The position numbers were made by a program, and so were the translations under genes. Positions 39,336-48,628 of a stretch of DNA of 64,000 nucleotides are shown here, piece after piece (within the stretch, counting starts at the first letter, position 1; each line of letters opens with the position of its first letter). Source of the DNA: an uncultured Verrucomicrobiae bacterium (GTDB lineage Bacteria > Verrucomicrobiota > Verrucomicrobiia > Limisphaerales > AAA164-E04); contig OX638380.1 of the NCBI GenBank assembly GCA_951813855.1, positions 4,432,518-4,496,517 of the forward strand, written 5' to 3'. The notes beneath the pieces are model-generated. The model searched no databases and was not told the origin of the DNA. It saw only the letters and a program-made list of their open reading frames with translations.

Positions 39336-39692
39336 TCATGCGGGCCAGTTGCAGCATCCACCGAAGTCGCTCGATCCGAGCGCCGAGTCAGTCGGAAACC
39401 GACCACCAAAGAGACTTCCCGTCCGGAGCTTTCCGTTGCGAGGCGGCCTCGCTCCCAGTTCGTCGCAGGATTCGGCCTGTGCTTCCAATTCGCGAAGTTC
39501 GCCGGTGATCCAAGCCGCGAAAAACTGGAGGAGCAGAGGAAAGGTCCATTGGGCTTTAGGGCAGTAATAACGGGCGATCAGCGCCCCACCGAAGGGAGTC
39601 TTTCGGATATAATAGCCCAAGTGCTTGAAACCGCATCGGTTTTCGGGGTGACAGGGATAGACAGAAAAGTCTTGCATTTTTCCACTGTTCAC
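39336..39692 (-). pseudogene. Zinc-ribbon transposon-associated protein, remnant
   Basis: The first about 70 codons contain GYYIRKTPFGGALIARYYC and FPLLLQFFAAWITGELRELE, which resemble the RKTPFG..RI.RYRC..C..TFS.LP.FLA pattern of zinc-ribbon proteins near transposases. The expected second cysteine pair is partly lost and the rest looks frameshifted. It abuts the right end of the IS1634 element. Family and status are uncertain. Confidence 0.35.
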
Positions 39693-40256
39693 CGCTAACC
39701 TACTCCCCGCAGGAGTGTTTCGTCTTAAGGAGGAGTTGCATTCTTGCCGGCGGCCCGGCGGAGGTCTAACCGCGCGGGTCGCATTACGCTTGATTATTTC
39801 ACTTCTTTACGCTGACCTCGTTGATCGGACAACGTCGATTCAAGGACAGCTACGCTACTTGGAAACAAGCTACTTGGGGAAAAAGTTCATCGCTTTGCGT
39901 CCTCAATGATCGGAAGCGCCATAAATGACGAATGAACACGATATAAGAAAGCGTGGGACAAAACGACCGTTTTTCACCAGAATAATCTGGGAAACAACAG
40001 GTTTGTCCCGCCAGATCGCAGGCGAAGCACCCCAGAAGAGTTCTCTTGATCTCTTCCGAGTCCCTTGGTTGACTCATCCTAGGAAACGCGGGTTCAAGGG
40101 CTGTAGGCGAGCCCCGAACGAAACGGGTGCTGCGACCGCGGCCGTCACGCGTGACACTCGCAAAAAGTATTTTGATCTACCGAAAAAAAGTCTTGATCCC
40201 CGTCCAGATTTCGATATCATGCCCCGAAATCCCGACACGATTCGGGGTGGCAATCG
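39693..40256. other. Unassigned stretch before the Avs4-like gene
   Basis: No gene could be supported. Short open frames on both strands lack recognisable domains. A CCCGAAATCCCGACACG sequence at about 40223-40239 resembles CCCGAAATCGGTGACACG at 35510-35527 near dispersed-repeat copy 1, which may extend the repeat relation. Confidence 0.35.
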
Positions 40257-40340
40257 TAGTGATCCAGATTCTGCCGAGGAGTTTGAACCGAGCTGCTCTG
40301 CCGAAGGGTTAGTTACACCACTACTTGGGACTCAATCAGA
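40257..40340 (+). repeat. Dispersed repeat, copy 3, abutting the Avs4-like start
   Basis: GTGATCCAGATTCTGCC, GAGCTGCTCTG, CGAAGGGTTAGTTACACC and ACTACTTGG match copy 2 (48515-48600) in order, including about 30 bases after a shared AAGGGTTAG stop-like triplet. The match ends exactly where the ATG of the large NTPase gene begins, so this repeat supplies its whole immediate upstream region. Confidence 0.65.
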
Positions 40341-43300
40341 ATGAAAATTGACTGGAACAGAATTAGATCCATCAATGGCGGACAATACAAAGGTTTCGAA
40401 GAATTGTGCGCCCAGCTTGCACGGGCGGAATCACCCCCCGAGTCAAAGTTTGTAAGAAAAGGGACTCCAGACGCTGGAGTCGAGTGCTATGCAGTTCTGG
40501 AAGATGGTGCCGAATGGGGCTGGCAGGCTAAGTTTTTCAACCAACTTGCGAATTCGCAGTGGTCGCAGATAGATAAAAGCATTAAAACTGCGCTTCTAAA
40601 GCATCCAAAGCTCGTACGGTACTTCGTTTGCGTGCCGCTAGACCTTGCAGATGCACGGATAGAGGGGCAAAAATCGGCAGCAGATCGATGGGAAGAGCAC
40701 CTCTCGAAATGGAATGGTTGGGAAACCGGCCGAAGAAGTAAAGTTGAATTTATTTATTGGGGTAGCCATGAATTATTTGAACGCTTATCTCGCCCCGAAC
40801 ATATCGGACGATTCAAATTCTGGTTTGATGCCCGAGGTTTCGATCCTGGGTGGTTCAAGCAAAAACTTGAAGAAGCGTTGAAGACTGCGGGACCTCGTTA
40901 CACTCCTGAGATCCATGTTGATCTGTCCATCATGAGTGATTTTGAAGCGTTCGGTCGTACAAAGAACTTCATAAACCAAGAGAAGGCTCGTGCCCTGGAA
41001 ATTCGCAAAAAGATAGAAGTAATTGAGGATCGAGGAAACACAGGCACCTCGATTGATTGTGTTGCGTTGACCACGGTATTGAATAAAGTCCAGACGGTCC
41101 TTACTTCGATAGGAAAAATTGAAGCGAGTGCAATTGGACCATTCGTATTTAATACCATTTCGGAGGAAATCAAAACTGCAATAGAAGCGGCTCAGAAGCT
41201 TTTGCAACACCTAAGCGAACAAGAACGAAAGTTGGAGGCAAAATCAGAAGCAAAATCGAAGGGCACAAATGTACAGAGGGCTTTTTACATGGATGACCTA
41301 ACCCTTCGTTACTGGGTTCGGGTCAAGAACCTAATTATTGTACTCAGTAAGACTAGGGAGGCATTCGAGAATGCGGATAAAATTGCGTCCAGCTCTTTGA
41401 TTGTCCTGCGTGGTAACGCAGGAGTAGGCAAGACTCATTTGTTATGCAAGCTTGCTCAGCAGCGCCTTTCGACGAACCGACCGACGGTGTTGCTAATGGG
41501 ACAACGCTTTCTGAACGACGATGAACCTTGGTCTCAAGCATTGAAGCAATTGGATCTTTCCAATTTGTCGATTGAAGAATTCATAGGTATGTTGGAAACC
41601 GTGGCGCAGACTTACGATTCACGAGCACTGGTGATAATCGATGCGATTAATGAAGGCAATTGTCGGAATATATGGTTTAACCATCTCACAGCTTTTCTGA
41701 AATACTTAGAGCATTCGAAATGGATTGGAGTGGTACTCTCAGTTCGGTCGTCGTTCGAAGAAATGGTTATTCCCGATAATGTACGCTCTCAAGCCGTCAT
41801 CTTGGAACACTTAGGATTCACTGAGTGTGAGTACGACGCCATGAAAACTTTCTTTGATTATTATGGGCTAGAACTTCCATCGATACCGGATTTTGTGCCA
41901 GAGTTATTTAATCCTTTGTTTCTCAAGATCTTGTGCCAAGGACTTAAAACAAACGGGAAACGTCGCCTATCACGCGGTTTTCACGGCATTACAGACGTGT
42001 TCGATTTGTATCTCAAAGGAGTCCATGACCGGTTGGCTCGCACCCTTGATTTTCATCCTCGAACTTCACTTGTACGACAGGCCGTAACAGAAGTAGCGAA
42101 AGTTATCGCCGATGCTATTATTGTTGATCCCATTAATTATTATCCTTCTCTGACGAAAGCAGAAGAAGTAGTCAATGGTTTTCTTCCCAATCGAGACTTT
42201 GGACGATCTCTCTATAAAGGATTGGTTGATGAAGGTATTCTCATTGAAAATGAGAATACAGGGCAGGACGAGAATTCTGAAATATTTGTTACCTTTGGTT
42301 ATGAGCGCTTGGCTGACCACCTCGTGGCCAAGAACTTGCTAGACAGGTATCTTGTCAAGAATGACCCAGCTTCAGCATTTGCGGCGAAGGAAGGATTGGC
42401 GTTCATTTGTGACAACAAGAATTACATTTCGCCAGGACTTCTGGAGGCCTTGTGTATACAGATTCCGGAGCGGACAGGAAAGGAACTCGTCTCCATTGCT
42501 CCAATCTGTGTTGAGCAGATGGGGATTGGTGACGCTTTTCGGCAGAGTGTAATTTGGCGCAAACCTGAATCATTTATGGATGACACGCTTCGAGTATTGT
42601 TCAAGTTTTGTCGAAGCGAGGACGACTGGAATAACATTTACGACGTTTTTCTCACCCTAGCTACGTTATCGGAACATCCGCTTAATGCGATGTTTCTTGA
42701 TTGGTTTCTTCGAAAGGACGCAATGCCGGATCGTGATAAAAGGTGGATTTCGTATCTCCATTTCACTTATGGTTCTCAAGGTCCCGTTGACAGACTTGTC
42801 GATTGGGCATTCTCTATGGATCCTAAAACATCTATCGACGATGAAGTGGTAGATCTTTGTGCTATCACGCTCTCGTGGATGTTCGCCACTTCGAATCGGT
42901 TTTTGCGTGACCGAGCGACTATCGCGCTCGTAAACCTGCTAACAGGCCGTTTGAAGGCTGTCATTCGACTAATTGAGCAGTTCGGTGATGTTGATGATGT
43001 GTACGTAGTCGAACGTGTCTACGCTGTCGCGTACGGTGTTGCTATGAGCTGTCACGATCCTAAATTGGTTGGATCTCTAGCAACGCACGTGTATAAGAGA
43101 GTTTTTGTTTCGGGGAGTCCGCCTCCGCACATTCTCCTCCGGGACTATGCGCGCGGCGTTGTTGAACGTGCGCTGCACCTGGATCCAAATATTGATGTGG
43201 ATCCAAATTTGATTCGCCCACCTTATAAGAGTACTTGGCCTACAGTCCCGACCGAAGAAGACATTAAGAAACTGCTACTCGATAGGTCCAAGGGATCTAA

Positions 43301-45053
43301 TGAAAATGATAGGATTAAGTTGGCGTTGGATCGAATCGTAAGTTCAGTCATGGAGAGCGACTTTGCGCGTTATGTGATCGGAACCAATTCGTCGAATTCA
43401 AGCTGGCTGTCTCTCAAATTAAAAGAACCGCAGTGGAAGCCACCTTCTAGGTGTGAAGGTCCATTACTTTCTCTAGTTGATGAATTCTCTGCTGATGAGC
43501 GTACAGCTTGGGAAAAATTCAAGACTGCTGAACCGATGTATATGTTGATATTGTCGCTGTGTTCTCCTGACTGGATCGCACAGCGCGATAAGATCAACAC
43601 ATTGGAGAACTTTGATTTTGTTGATTCCAAAATTTTAATGCAACATTTTGAGAAGGAGAATTCTTCTGAAGTTGATGCATTCGATGAGAATGCAAAGCGG
43701 GCAATCGTCGTTTTGAAGGCTGTTCTTACTGAAGAGCATTGGCAACGACTAATCCAAATTAGGTTTGCTCAGGCGAAAGACTACAAGTCTCGACATTCAT
43801 CTCGGTTCGATCTTAGCAAGATCCAGAGATATGTCCTCGGGCGCGTGTTCGAACTGGGTTGGTCTATCGAGCGTTTTGGGGTTTTTGATAGTTTTTCCTA
43901 CAAATACCAAGGACGCTCTGCATCGAAAGCCGAGCGAATCGGCAAGAAATATCAGTGGATCGCGTACCACGAGATCATGGCACTTATTGCCGATCACTAC
44001 CAATATTATGACAAATATCGAGAGCAAGAAGGAAATCAAGCGTATGTAGGACCTTGGCAGGATTATTTTCGAGATATTGACCCTTCGTGCACCTTGAGAC
44101 CTCTTTCAGACGGAATGTCCTTTGATGGTCATCCTGTTTCGTGGTGGGCACCGGTTCGGTATGATTTATGGGAAGATCCGGCCAACCCTCGCGATTGGAT
44201 ATTAGATAATAAAGAGTTGCCAAAAGTTGAGGATTTGCTTGTTGTCACTAATTCTAAGGACGAATCGATCTGGGTGAACGGCCAAAGTTTTTTTTCGTGG
44301 AATCAGCGACCGCCAGCAAATCTAGGATCGACCGATATTGAGCAACGTGATCTTTGGTACATTTGCATAGGGTACTTGGTTCAGGCAAATGACGCGAAAT
44401 CCTTTATGCATTGGGCCGAGAGCATCGATTTTATGGGGCGTTGGATGCCAGAGGCTGTGGATAATCGCACCATGTTTTTGGGTGAGCACGCGTGGGCACC
44501 GGCCTCGCACCATTTTCAGCAGTCGTACTACGGTGACAATGGTTGGACCCAGCCAGACCACGATTGCCCAGTGAGGGTTCGAACGGTTACATGTCAATAT
44601 ACGTCGAAGATAAGTGACTTCGATTGCTCAATTGAACAAAGCCAAACGCTCCATTTGCCCGTTATTCATTTAGTCCGAGGTCTAGGTATCCGGTGGAGTG
44701 GTCATGGTGCCGATTTCATAGATGATATGGGGCGAATCGCTGCTCAGGATCCAACAGTCCATTCTGAGGGACCGAGCTCCACACTCTTTCGATACGATCT
44801 TCTTAGCGAGTTTCTCGCTCGCGAGAAACTCGCTTTTTGCTGGGCTGTTTTGGGGGAGAAGCGCGTGATTCCATCAAAGTATGAGACTAAGACTGATCAT
44901 CCCAGATTAAGCATGTCTGGGGCGTATGTGTTATCGGAAAAACATGCAGAGGGCTTCCTCAATCTCATGAGTAATGATCGTAACGGTGAAAATGGTTCCG
45001 CGACAGAGTCCCGATTGATCAGGACAGTTAAAACCTCTGGCTATAACGTTTAG
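40341..45053 (+). CDS. STAND NTPase with N-terminal Mrr-like nuclease domain, Avs4-like
   Basis: The 1570-residue protein has three parts. Residues 1-170 look like a PD-(D/E)xK/Mrr nuclease: FEELCAQL (18-25), D44 and E48 in TPDAGVE, and Q62-K64 in WQAKFF. A NACHT/STAND-type ATPase follows with Walker A GNAGVGKTH (358-366) and Walker B VIIDAINEG (431-439). About 900 C-terminal residues would be the sensor. Length, order and wording such as GPRYTPEIHVDL before FGRT resemble AVAST type IV (Avs4), which senses a phage protein and then cuts DNA. The gene is visibly AT-richer than its neighbours, stands alone between transposons, and starts at the edge of a dispersed repeat. The Avs4 label is from memory. 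Confidence 0.75.
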   Translation: MKIDWNRIRSINGGQYKGFEELCAQLARAESPPESKFVRKGTPDAGVECYAVLEDGAEWGWQAKFFNQLANSQWSQIDKSIKTALLKHPKLVRYFVCVPLDLADARIEGQKSAADRWEEHLSKWNGWETGRRSKVEFIYWGSHELFERLSRPEHIGRFKFWFDARGFDPGWFKQKLEEALKTAGPRYTPEIHVDLSIMSDFEAFGRTKNFINQEKARALEIRKKIEVIEDRGNTGTSIDCVALTTVLNKVQTVLTSIGKIEASAIGPFVFNTISEEIKTAIEAAQKLLQHLSEQERKLEAKSEAKSKGTNVQRAFYMDDLTLRYWVRVKNLIIVLSKTREAFENADKIASSSLIVLRGNAGVGKTHLLCKLAQQRLSTNRPTVLLMGQRFLNDDEPWSQALKQLDLSNLSIEEFIGMLETVAQTYDSRALVIIDAINEGNCRNIWFNHLTAFLKYLEHSKWIGVVLSVRSSFEEMVIPDNVRSQAVILEHLGFTECEYDAMKTFFDYYGLELPSIPDFVPELFNPLFLKILCQGLKTNGKRRLSRGFHGITDVFDLYLKGVHDRLARTLDFHPRTSLVRQAVTEVAKVIADAIIVDPINYYPSLTKAEEVVNGFLPNRDFGRSLYKGLVDEGILIENENTGQDENSEIFVTFGYERLADHLVAKNLLDRYLVKNDPASAFAAKEGLAFICDNKNYISPGLLEALCIQIPERTGKELVSIAPICVEQMGIGDAFRQSVIWRKPESFMDDTLRVLFKFCRSEDDWNNIYDVFLTLATLSEHPLNAMFLDWFLRKDAMPDRDKRWISYLHFTYGSQGPVDRLVDWAFSMDPKTSIDDEVVDLCAITLSWMFATSNRFLRDRATIALVNLLTGRLKAVIRLIEQFGDVDDVYVVERVYAVAYGVAMSCHDPKLVGSLATHVYKRVFVSGSPPPHILLRDYARGVVERALHLDPNIDVDPNLIRPPYKSTWPTVPTEEDIKKLLLDRSKGSNENDRIKLALDRIVSSVMESDFARYVIGTNSSNSSWLSLKLKEPQWKPPSRCEGPLLSLVDEFSADERTAWEKFKTAEPMYMLILSLCSPDWIAQRDKINTLENFDFVDSKILMQHFEKENSSEVDAFDENAKRAIVVLKAVLTEEHWQRLIQIRFAQAKDYKSRHSSRFDLSKIQRYVLGRVFELGWSIERFGVFDSFSYKYQGRSASKAERIGKKYQWIAYHEIMALIADHYQYYDKYREQEGNQAYVGPWQDYFRDIDPSCTLRPLSDGMSFDGHPVSWWAPVRYDLWEDPANPRDWILDNKELPKVEDLLVVTNSKDESIWVNGQSFFSWNQRPPANLGSTDIEQRDLWYICIGYLVQANDAKSFMHWAESIDFMGRWMPEAVDNRTMFLGEHAWAPASHHFQQSYYGDNGWTQPDHDCPVRVRTVTCQYTSKISDFDCSIEQSQTLHLPVIHLVRGLGIRWSGHGADFIDDMGRIAAQDPTVHSEGPSSTLFRYDLLSEFLAREKLAFCWAVLGEKRVIPSKYETKTDHPRLSMSGAYVLSEKHAEGFLNLMSNDRNGENGSATESRLIRTVKTSGYNV
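44805..44838 (+). terminator. Terminator-like hairpin inside the Avs4-like gene
   Basis: AGCGAGTTTCTCGC (44805-44818) and its exact complement GCGAGAAACTCGCT (44821-44834) are separated by only TC and followed by further T. It is a 14-bp perfect stem with a T tract in the sense direction, about 220 bases before the stop codon, while still coding SEFLAREKLAF in frame. Confidence 0.55.
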
Positions 45054-45152
45054 CTGCACAAGAGTTCTACGTGTGCCGTGAAAAACTATATCCGTTCATC
45101 GAGAGTGAAACCCGTTCAATAACTATTTATTCGATTGGTATCGGCCTTGGCG

Positions 45153-45211
45153 GGGCTTGTGTCCCATTTGACTGTGTTGGAGTGGATTTTCGACGGTAAC
45201 TCGAGAATTAT
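45153..45211 (+). repeat. Dispersed repeat, copy 2, left half
   Basis: GTCCCATTTGACTGTGTTG, GAGTGG, GACGGTAACTCGAGAATT match copy 1. The copy stops at the IS66 insertion point and resumes at 48504. Rejoined, the frame reads TVLEWIFDGNSRIFNKVVIQ followed by TPPGISTGPVLLKG and a stop. Confidence 0.7.
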
Positions 45212-45414
45212 GTAACTGTTCAGGTGCCGGAATTTCCTGATCTGACGTATTAGAGCTAACCGTTGGGGGGCAATCTAACCCCGAATGGGCACCAGTCCAT
45301 CGAGAGTTTTTTCTGTTGCGAAAAGTCAGAAACATTCAAAGGCGGAGAATCCCCAGTTGGGCGTTCATAGGATCCAGAGATGGGGCCGTCAGTGGATCGA
45401 GAATCCGATTTCGG
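45212..45414. repeat. Left arm of the IS66 long inverted repeat
   Basis: This 203-bp arm matches the reverse complement of 48301-48503, roughly three quarters identical by eye. Conserved blocks include GGAATTT.CTGATCTGACG, CCATCGAGAG, GGGCGTTC and GGATCGAGAATCCGATTT. IS66 ends are normally only a few tens of bases. Confidence 0.75.
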
Positions 45415-45438
45415 AAAAAAGTTTGACTTTCTCGTATA

Positions 45439-46591
45439 TCAATCATTGCAAAAGTAATATCATGTAATTATATATCGAGTATCATCCAATTTAAAATATG
45501 ATTGGACCATTCCCATTTTCTTTTGGATGGATTGCATAATGTATTGAATTTTCTGTTGCATCGTCTTTTTGTTGGGTATCATTATTTTGCTAATCTTTGC
45601 TTTAAATGGTTCCAAACCTGCTCATCGGGATTTAATTCAGGGCTGTATGGAGGAAGATATTTCATTTCAATACTATCGTTTTCGGCTACGAACTCTTGGG
45701 TATACTCTGCTTTATGATAGCTGGCGTTATCACAAACAACAATTATTTTCCGTCCCACATCCTTAGAGAGTTTCGATAAAAACTCACAAAAACGCTGGGC
45801 ATTTATTTTTTTTTTTGAAAATGTTAAATATCATCCGCCCGTCAGCGGATATGGCTGAAACTAGTTTAATCGAATAGCGATCCCCGGCATCTCGAACTAC
45901 CGGCGTGACACCTATTCGAGACCAAGTGGTTCCTCGATGATAATCAGCTCGGACTGACGCTTCATCCAAAAAAAGAGAATTAGGGCATTCTCTTGCTCAG
46001 CTCGTTGTTTCAAGCCTGGAAACATCTCGAGATACCGTCTGATTTTCTTTTGGTTTTGTTTGTAAGACTTGTGGATGGGGCGCTGGGGAGTTAATCCCAT
46101 AGAATGAAGCTATCGACTGATGGTGGAAACGTGAACCGACACCCCGAATTGTTGTTTCAATAAAACTTGCATGGTTTTGAGACTCCACAGGCAAAAGTCG
46201 AATTGAAATTGCTTGGGATTTCCCATGGTCACCGCGTTGTATAACCATTGAGCCATTTCTTCTGTAATCTTACGGGCACGTCCTGATTTAGGATTGTCTT
46301 TGAGTCCTTCGCAACTCCCAGTCGAAAACCAAACGAGCCAGCGAAATACTGTGCGTGCTGACATACCCATTACACTGACAACTTCAGCTACGGCAGAACC
46401 ATTTTTAACTGCTTCTACCGCAGTTGTTCGTAGTTCATAGGTATAGTGATTACGAGAAGATTGAGTTGGTTTATCGTTTACGTCTTTATAGACATTCGCA
46501 ATACAAAAACGTTGCAAAAAAAATAAATATTTTTCATTTTTCGGATTAATAAATTTCTGATCAATTATGACATTACTTTTGCAAAGATTGA
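45439..46591 (-). mobile_element. IS630-family insertion sequence
   Basis: The 1153-bp element has ends TCAATCATTGCAAAAGTAAT and, reversed, TCAATCTTTGCAAAAGTAAT, and is bounded by TA on both sides (45437-45438 and 46592-46593), the target duplication of IS630/Tc1-type elements. It is AT-rich compared with the host. Its one transposase gene, on the minus strand, is broken. It lies within the IS66-family element just before that element's transposase start. Confidence 0.88.
45460..46517 (-). pseudogene. IS630-family transposase, broken
   Basis: Reading from ATG 46517, a helix-turn-helix region (VVSVMGMSARTVFRWLVWF) leads to VSTISR and a TAG at 46110-46112, after which LHSMGLTPQRP continues in frame. 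Frame changes follow at a run of seven A (plus strand 45968-45974), at eleven T (45806-45816) and in a short T run near 45590. Piecing frames together gives LFLDEASVRAD, IIVVCDNASYHKAE and YLPPYSPELNPDEQVWNHLK, the DDE triad of the family, and the C-terminal SYFKLDDTRYIIT. All three frameshifts lie in homopolymers. Confidence 0.88.
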
Positions 46592-46612
46592 TAACGGAGG
46601 TGCGATAAAGCC

Positions 46613-48239
46613 GTGGGGGGAATCCTCAAAGGCAAATCTGATGCTTTTGCTGGGAACACTCAACCGTGCCGTTTTCATTTGTTCGAATCCGACAAACAGT
46701 GGTACGTCTCTCAGTTCAACGACCTGCGCGATGAATTGATCAAGCTACGTGGGCAGTTGGCTGAGTTGCGCCACAAGTTGAGTCAGATCGAACCTGGAGA
46801 TCAGGAGGTCAGTCAGGAGCCATCTTCGAAGAAACAGAACGAATCACAGGGGTGTTCCGAGCCGCAGAATGACGACATCACCGATCAGGCGGCTGATGAG
46901 ATCGCATTGCTTCAGCAAGCACTGGATGAAGCCTGCCGCCGCCTGTAATAGGACAACAGCAAGCCTCCCCATCGGACGGATTGGCGAAAAAGTCTGCCGT
47001 TGATCGCAACTGGAGCCTCAGAGAAAAGTCTGGGAAGAAACCTGGCGGAAAAGCCGGCCATCAGGGACATCCCTGCCAACTAAGAACTGATCCGGATCGA
47101 ATCGTCAATCAATTCCCAGAGACCTGCTGCCACTGTGGCTCGAAGCTGGTTGGCGATGACTTGACGAGGAATCACTGCAGCCGTCAGATCGTTGATCTGA
47201 AGGACCGCAAAGTGCATGTGATCGAGCACCGGGCGTTTGAAGGGCATCGTCCTTGTTGCCAGGGAATAACTCGGTCCCAATATCCGGAATCAGTGAGAGC
47301 TCCGGTACCGTATGGGCCAGTGTTCATAGCGATGGTCTGCATCTTGCACCCGGAAATTCAGCTGCCCGTTAACAAGATCGTGAGAATTCTGGTACTCTTC
47401 CTCAAGATCAGGATATCCGAGGGCACGGTAACGACGATGTGCCGCAAAAAGACTCAACGCTTGGAACCCGTAGTCGAGAAACTCGAGCAAAAGGTCTGCC
47501 GGGACAGCAAGGTTAAAAATCTGGACGAAACTGGGTTTCGGGTGAACGGCAGGCTCCATTGGCTTCACGTGGTCGCCACCTGGTGCCTGACGGTTTATCG
47601 GATATCCGATAAACGCGGAGAAATGGTCCCGAAACTTTGGGGTTGCCTGGTGCACGACCACTGGAAACCGTATTACAAGGTCGAGGGAGTGAAGCATGCC
47701 CTGTGCAACGCTCATCACCTGAGAGAACTTCAGCTGGTGTCGGACCTCAATCCGAAAGAAAAATGGGCGGGGCAGATGCAACAATTTCTGCTCCGGATGA
47801 ATCGGTGGAAAAGAAGAAAAAAGGGGAAGATCCAGCCAATTTCCCGGAACTGCGTGAGATGTTGGATGAATATGATCGAATTCTGGATCAAGCGATTCAG
47901 CACAATGAATCCCTTCCACCGCTGAAACAGAAAAGCCGAGGTAAGCAGAAGAAACGGAAAGGGCACAATCTAGCGGTGAGGCTACAGGAGTACCAGGAAG
48001 TCACCTCGCGATTCCTGACGGATCCGGAGGTACCCTTCACGAACAATCAAGCGGAAAACGATTTGCGCATGATGAGAGTTCGTCAGAGAATCTCAGGGTG
48101 TTTTCGCACGAGTCAAGGGGCCAAGGATTATGCCGTGTTGCGCAGCATCGTGAATACGGCGAAAAAGCAAAGTTTGGATCTCGTTGAAACGGTCATGTCA
48201 TCTCCTGATCAGTTGCTGGCGAAGATTGGTTTGAAATAG
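46613..48239 (+). pseudogene. IS66-family transposase (TnpC-like), frameshifted
   Basis: From GTG 46613 a coiled N-terminus runs to a stop near 46946; the next frame gives KKPGGKAGHQGHP, the zinc finger CCHCGSKL, LDETGFRVNG and VHDHWKPYYK; after a second frame change near 47815, in an A-rich stretch, it ends NNQAENDLRMMRVRQRISG and FRTSQGAKDYA. These are the ordered landmarks of IS66 transposases. With two frame breaks the gene is unlikely to work. No tnpA or tnpB accessory genes are present, as in IS66 relatives with a single gene. Confidence 0.88.
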
Positions 48240-48300
48240 AATCAGGTCGTTGCGTTCAGATCATTCAACCTTTTTCGGTGCCTAAGCAGTTACTTTTTAT

Positions 48301-48503
48301 CCTAAATCGGATTCTCGATCCATTGACGGAACCATCTTCGGCCCCAAGGAACGCCCGATTGAAAATTTTCCGCCATCGGATGTTCTTGACCTTTCGCATC
48401 GGAAAAACCTCTCGATGGACTTGAGCGCCATCGGGGTTTGTCAGACCCCCAACGGTCGGATCTAATGCGTCAGATCAGCAAATTCCGGTACCTGAATAGT
48501 TAC
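48301..48503. repeat. Right arm of the IS66 long inverted repeat
   Basis: Reverse complement partner of 45212-45414. Read inward from 48503 it contains an open stretch MRKVKNIRWRKIF...GSRIRFR that the left arm matches as LRKVRNIQRRRIP...GSRIRFR, so the arms may derive from a coding segment. Confidence 0.75.
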
Positions 48504-48600
48504 AGAATTTTTAACAAGGTGGTCATCCAGACTCCTCCGGGGATATCAACGGGACCTGTTCTGTTGAAGGGTTAGTTCCACCACTACCTGAAACGCAATC
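48504..48600 (+). repeat. Dispersed repeat, copy 2, right half
   Basis: It continues copy 2 after the IS66 element: AGAATTTTTAACAAGGTGG, TCATCCAGACTCC, then AAGGGTTAGTTCCACCACTAC. Together with copy 3 it brackets the Avs4-like gene in direct orientation. It ends about 30 bases before the stop codon of the convergent EamA gene. Confidence 0.7.
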
Positions 48601-48628
48601 GAAAGGGCCCCGGCGATAATCGAAAAAA

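Larger units (their letters stand above)
45212..48503 (+). mobile_element. IS66-family insertion sequence, interrupted by an IS630-family element
   Basis: The ends are GTAACTGTTCAGGTGCCGG (45212) and, reversed, GTAACTATTCAGGTACCGG (48503). Directly outside lie AGAATTAT (45204-45211) and AGAATTTT (48504-48511), an 8-bp duplication with one change, as IS66 elements make. The inverted relation continues inward about 203 bp at each end. The transposase gene has two frame breaks, and an IS630-family element sits at 45439-46591. The element itself split copy 2 of the dispersed repeat. Confidence 0.85.
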
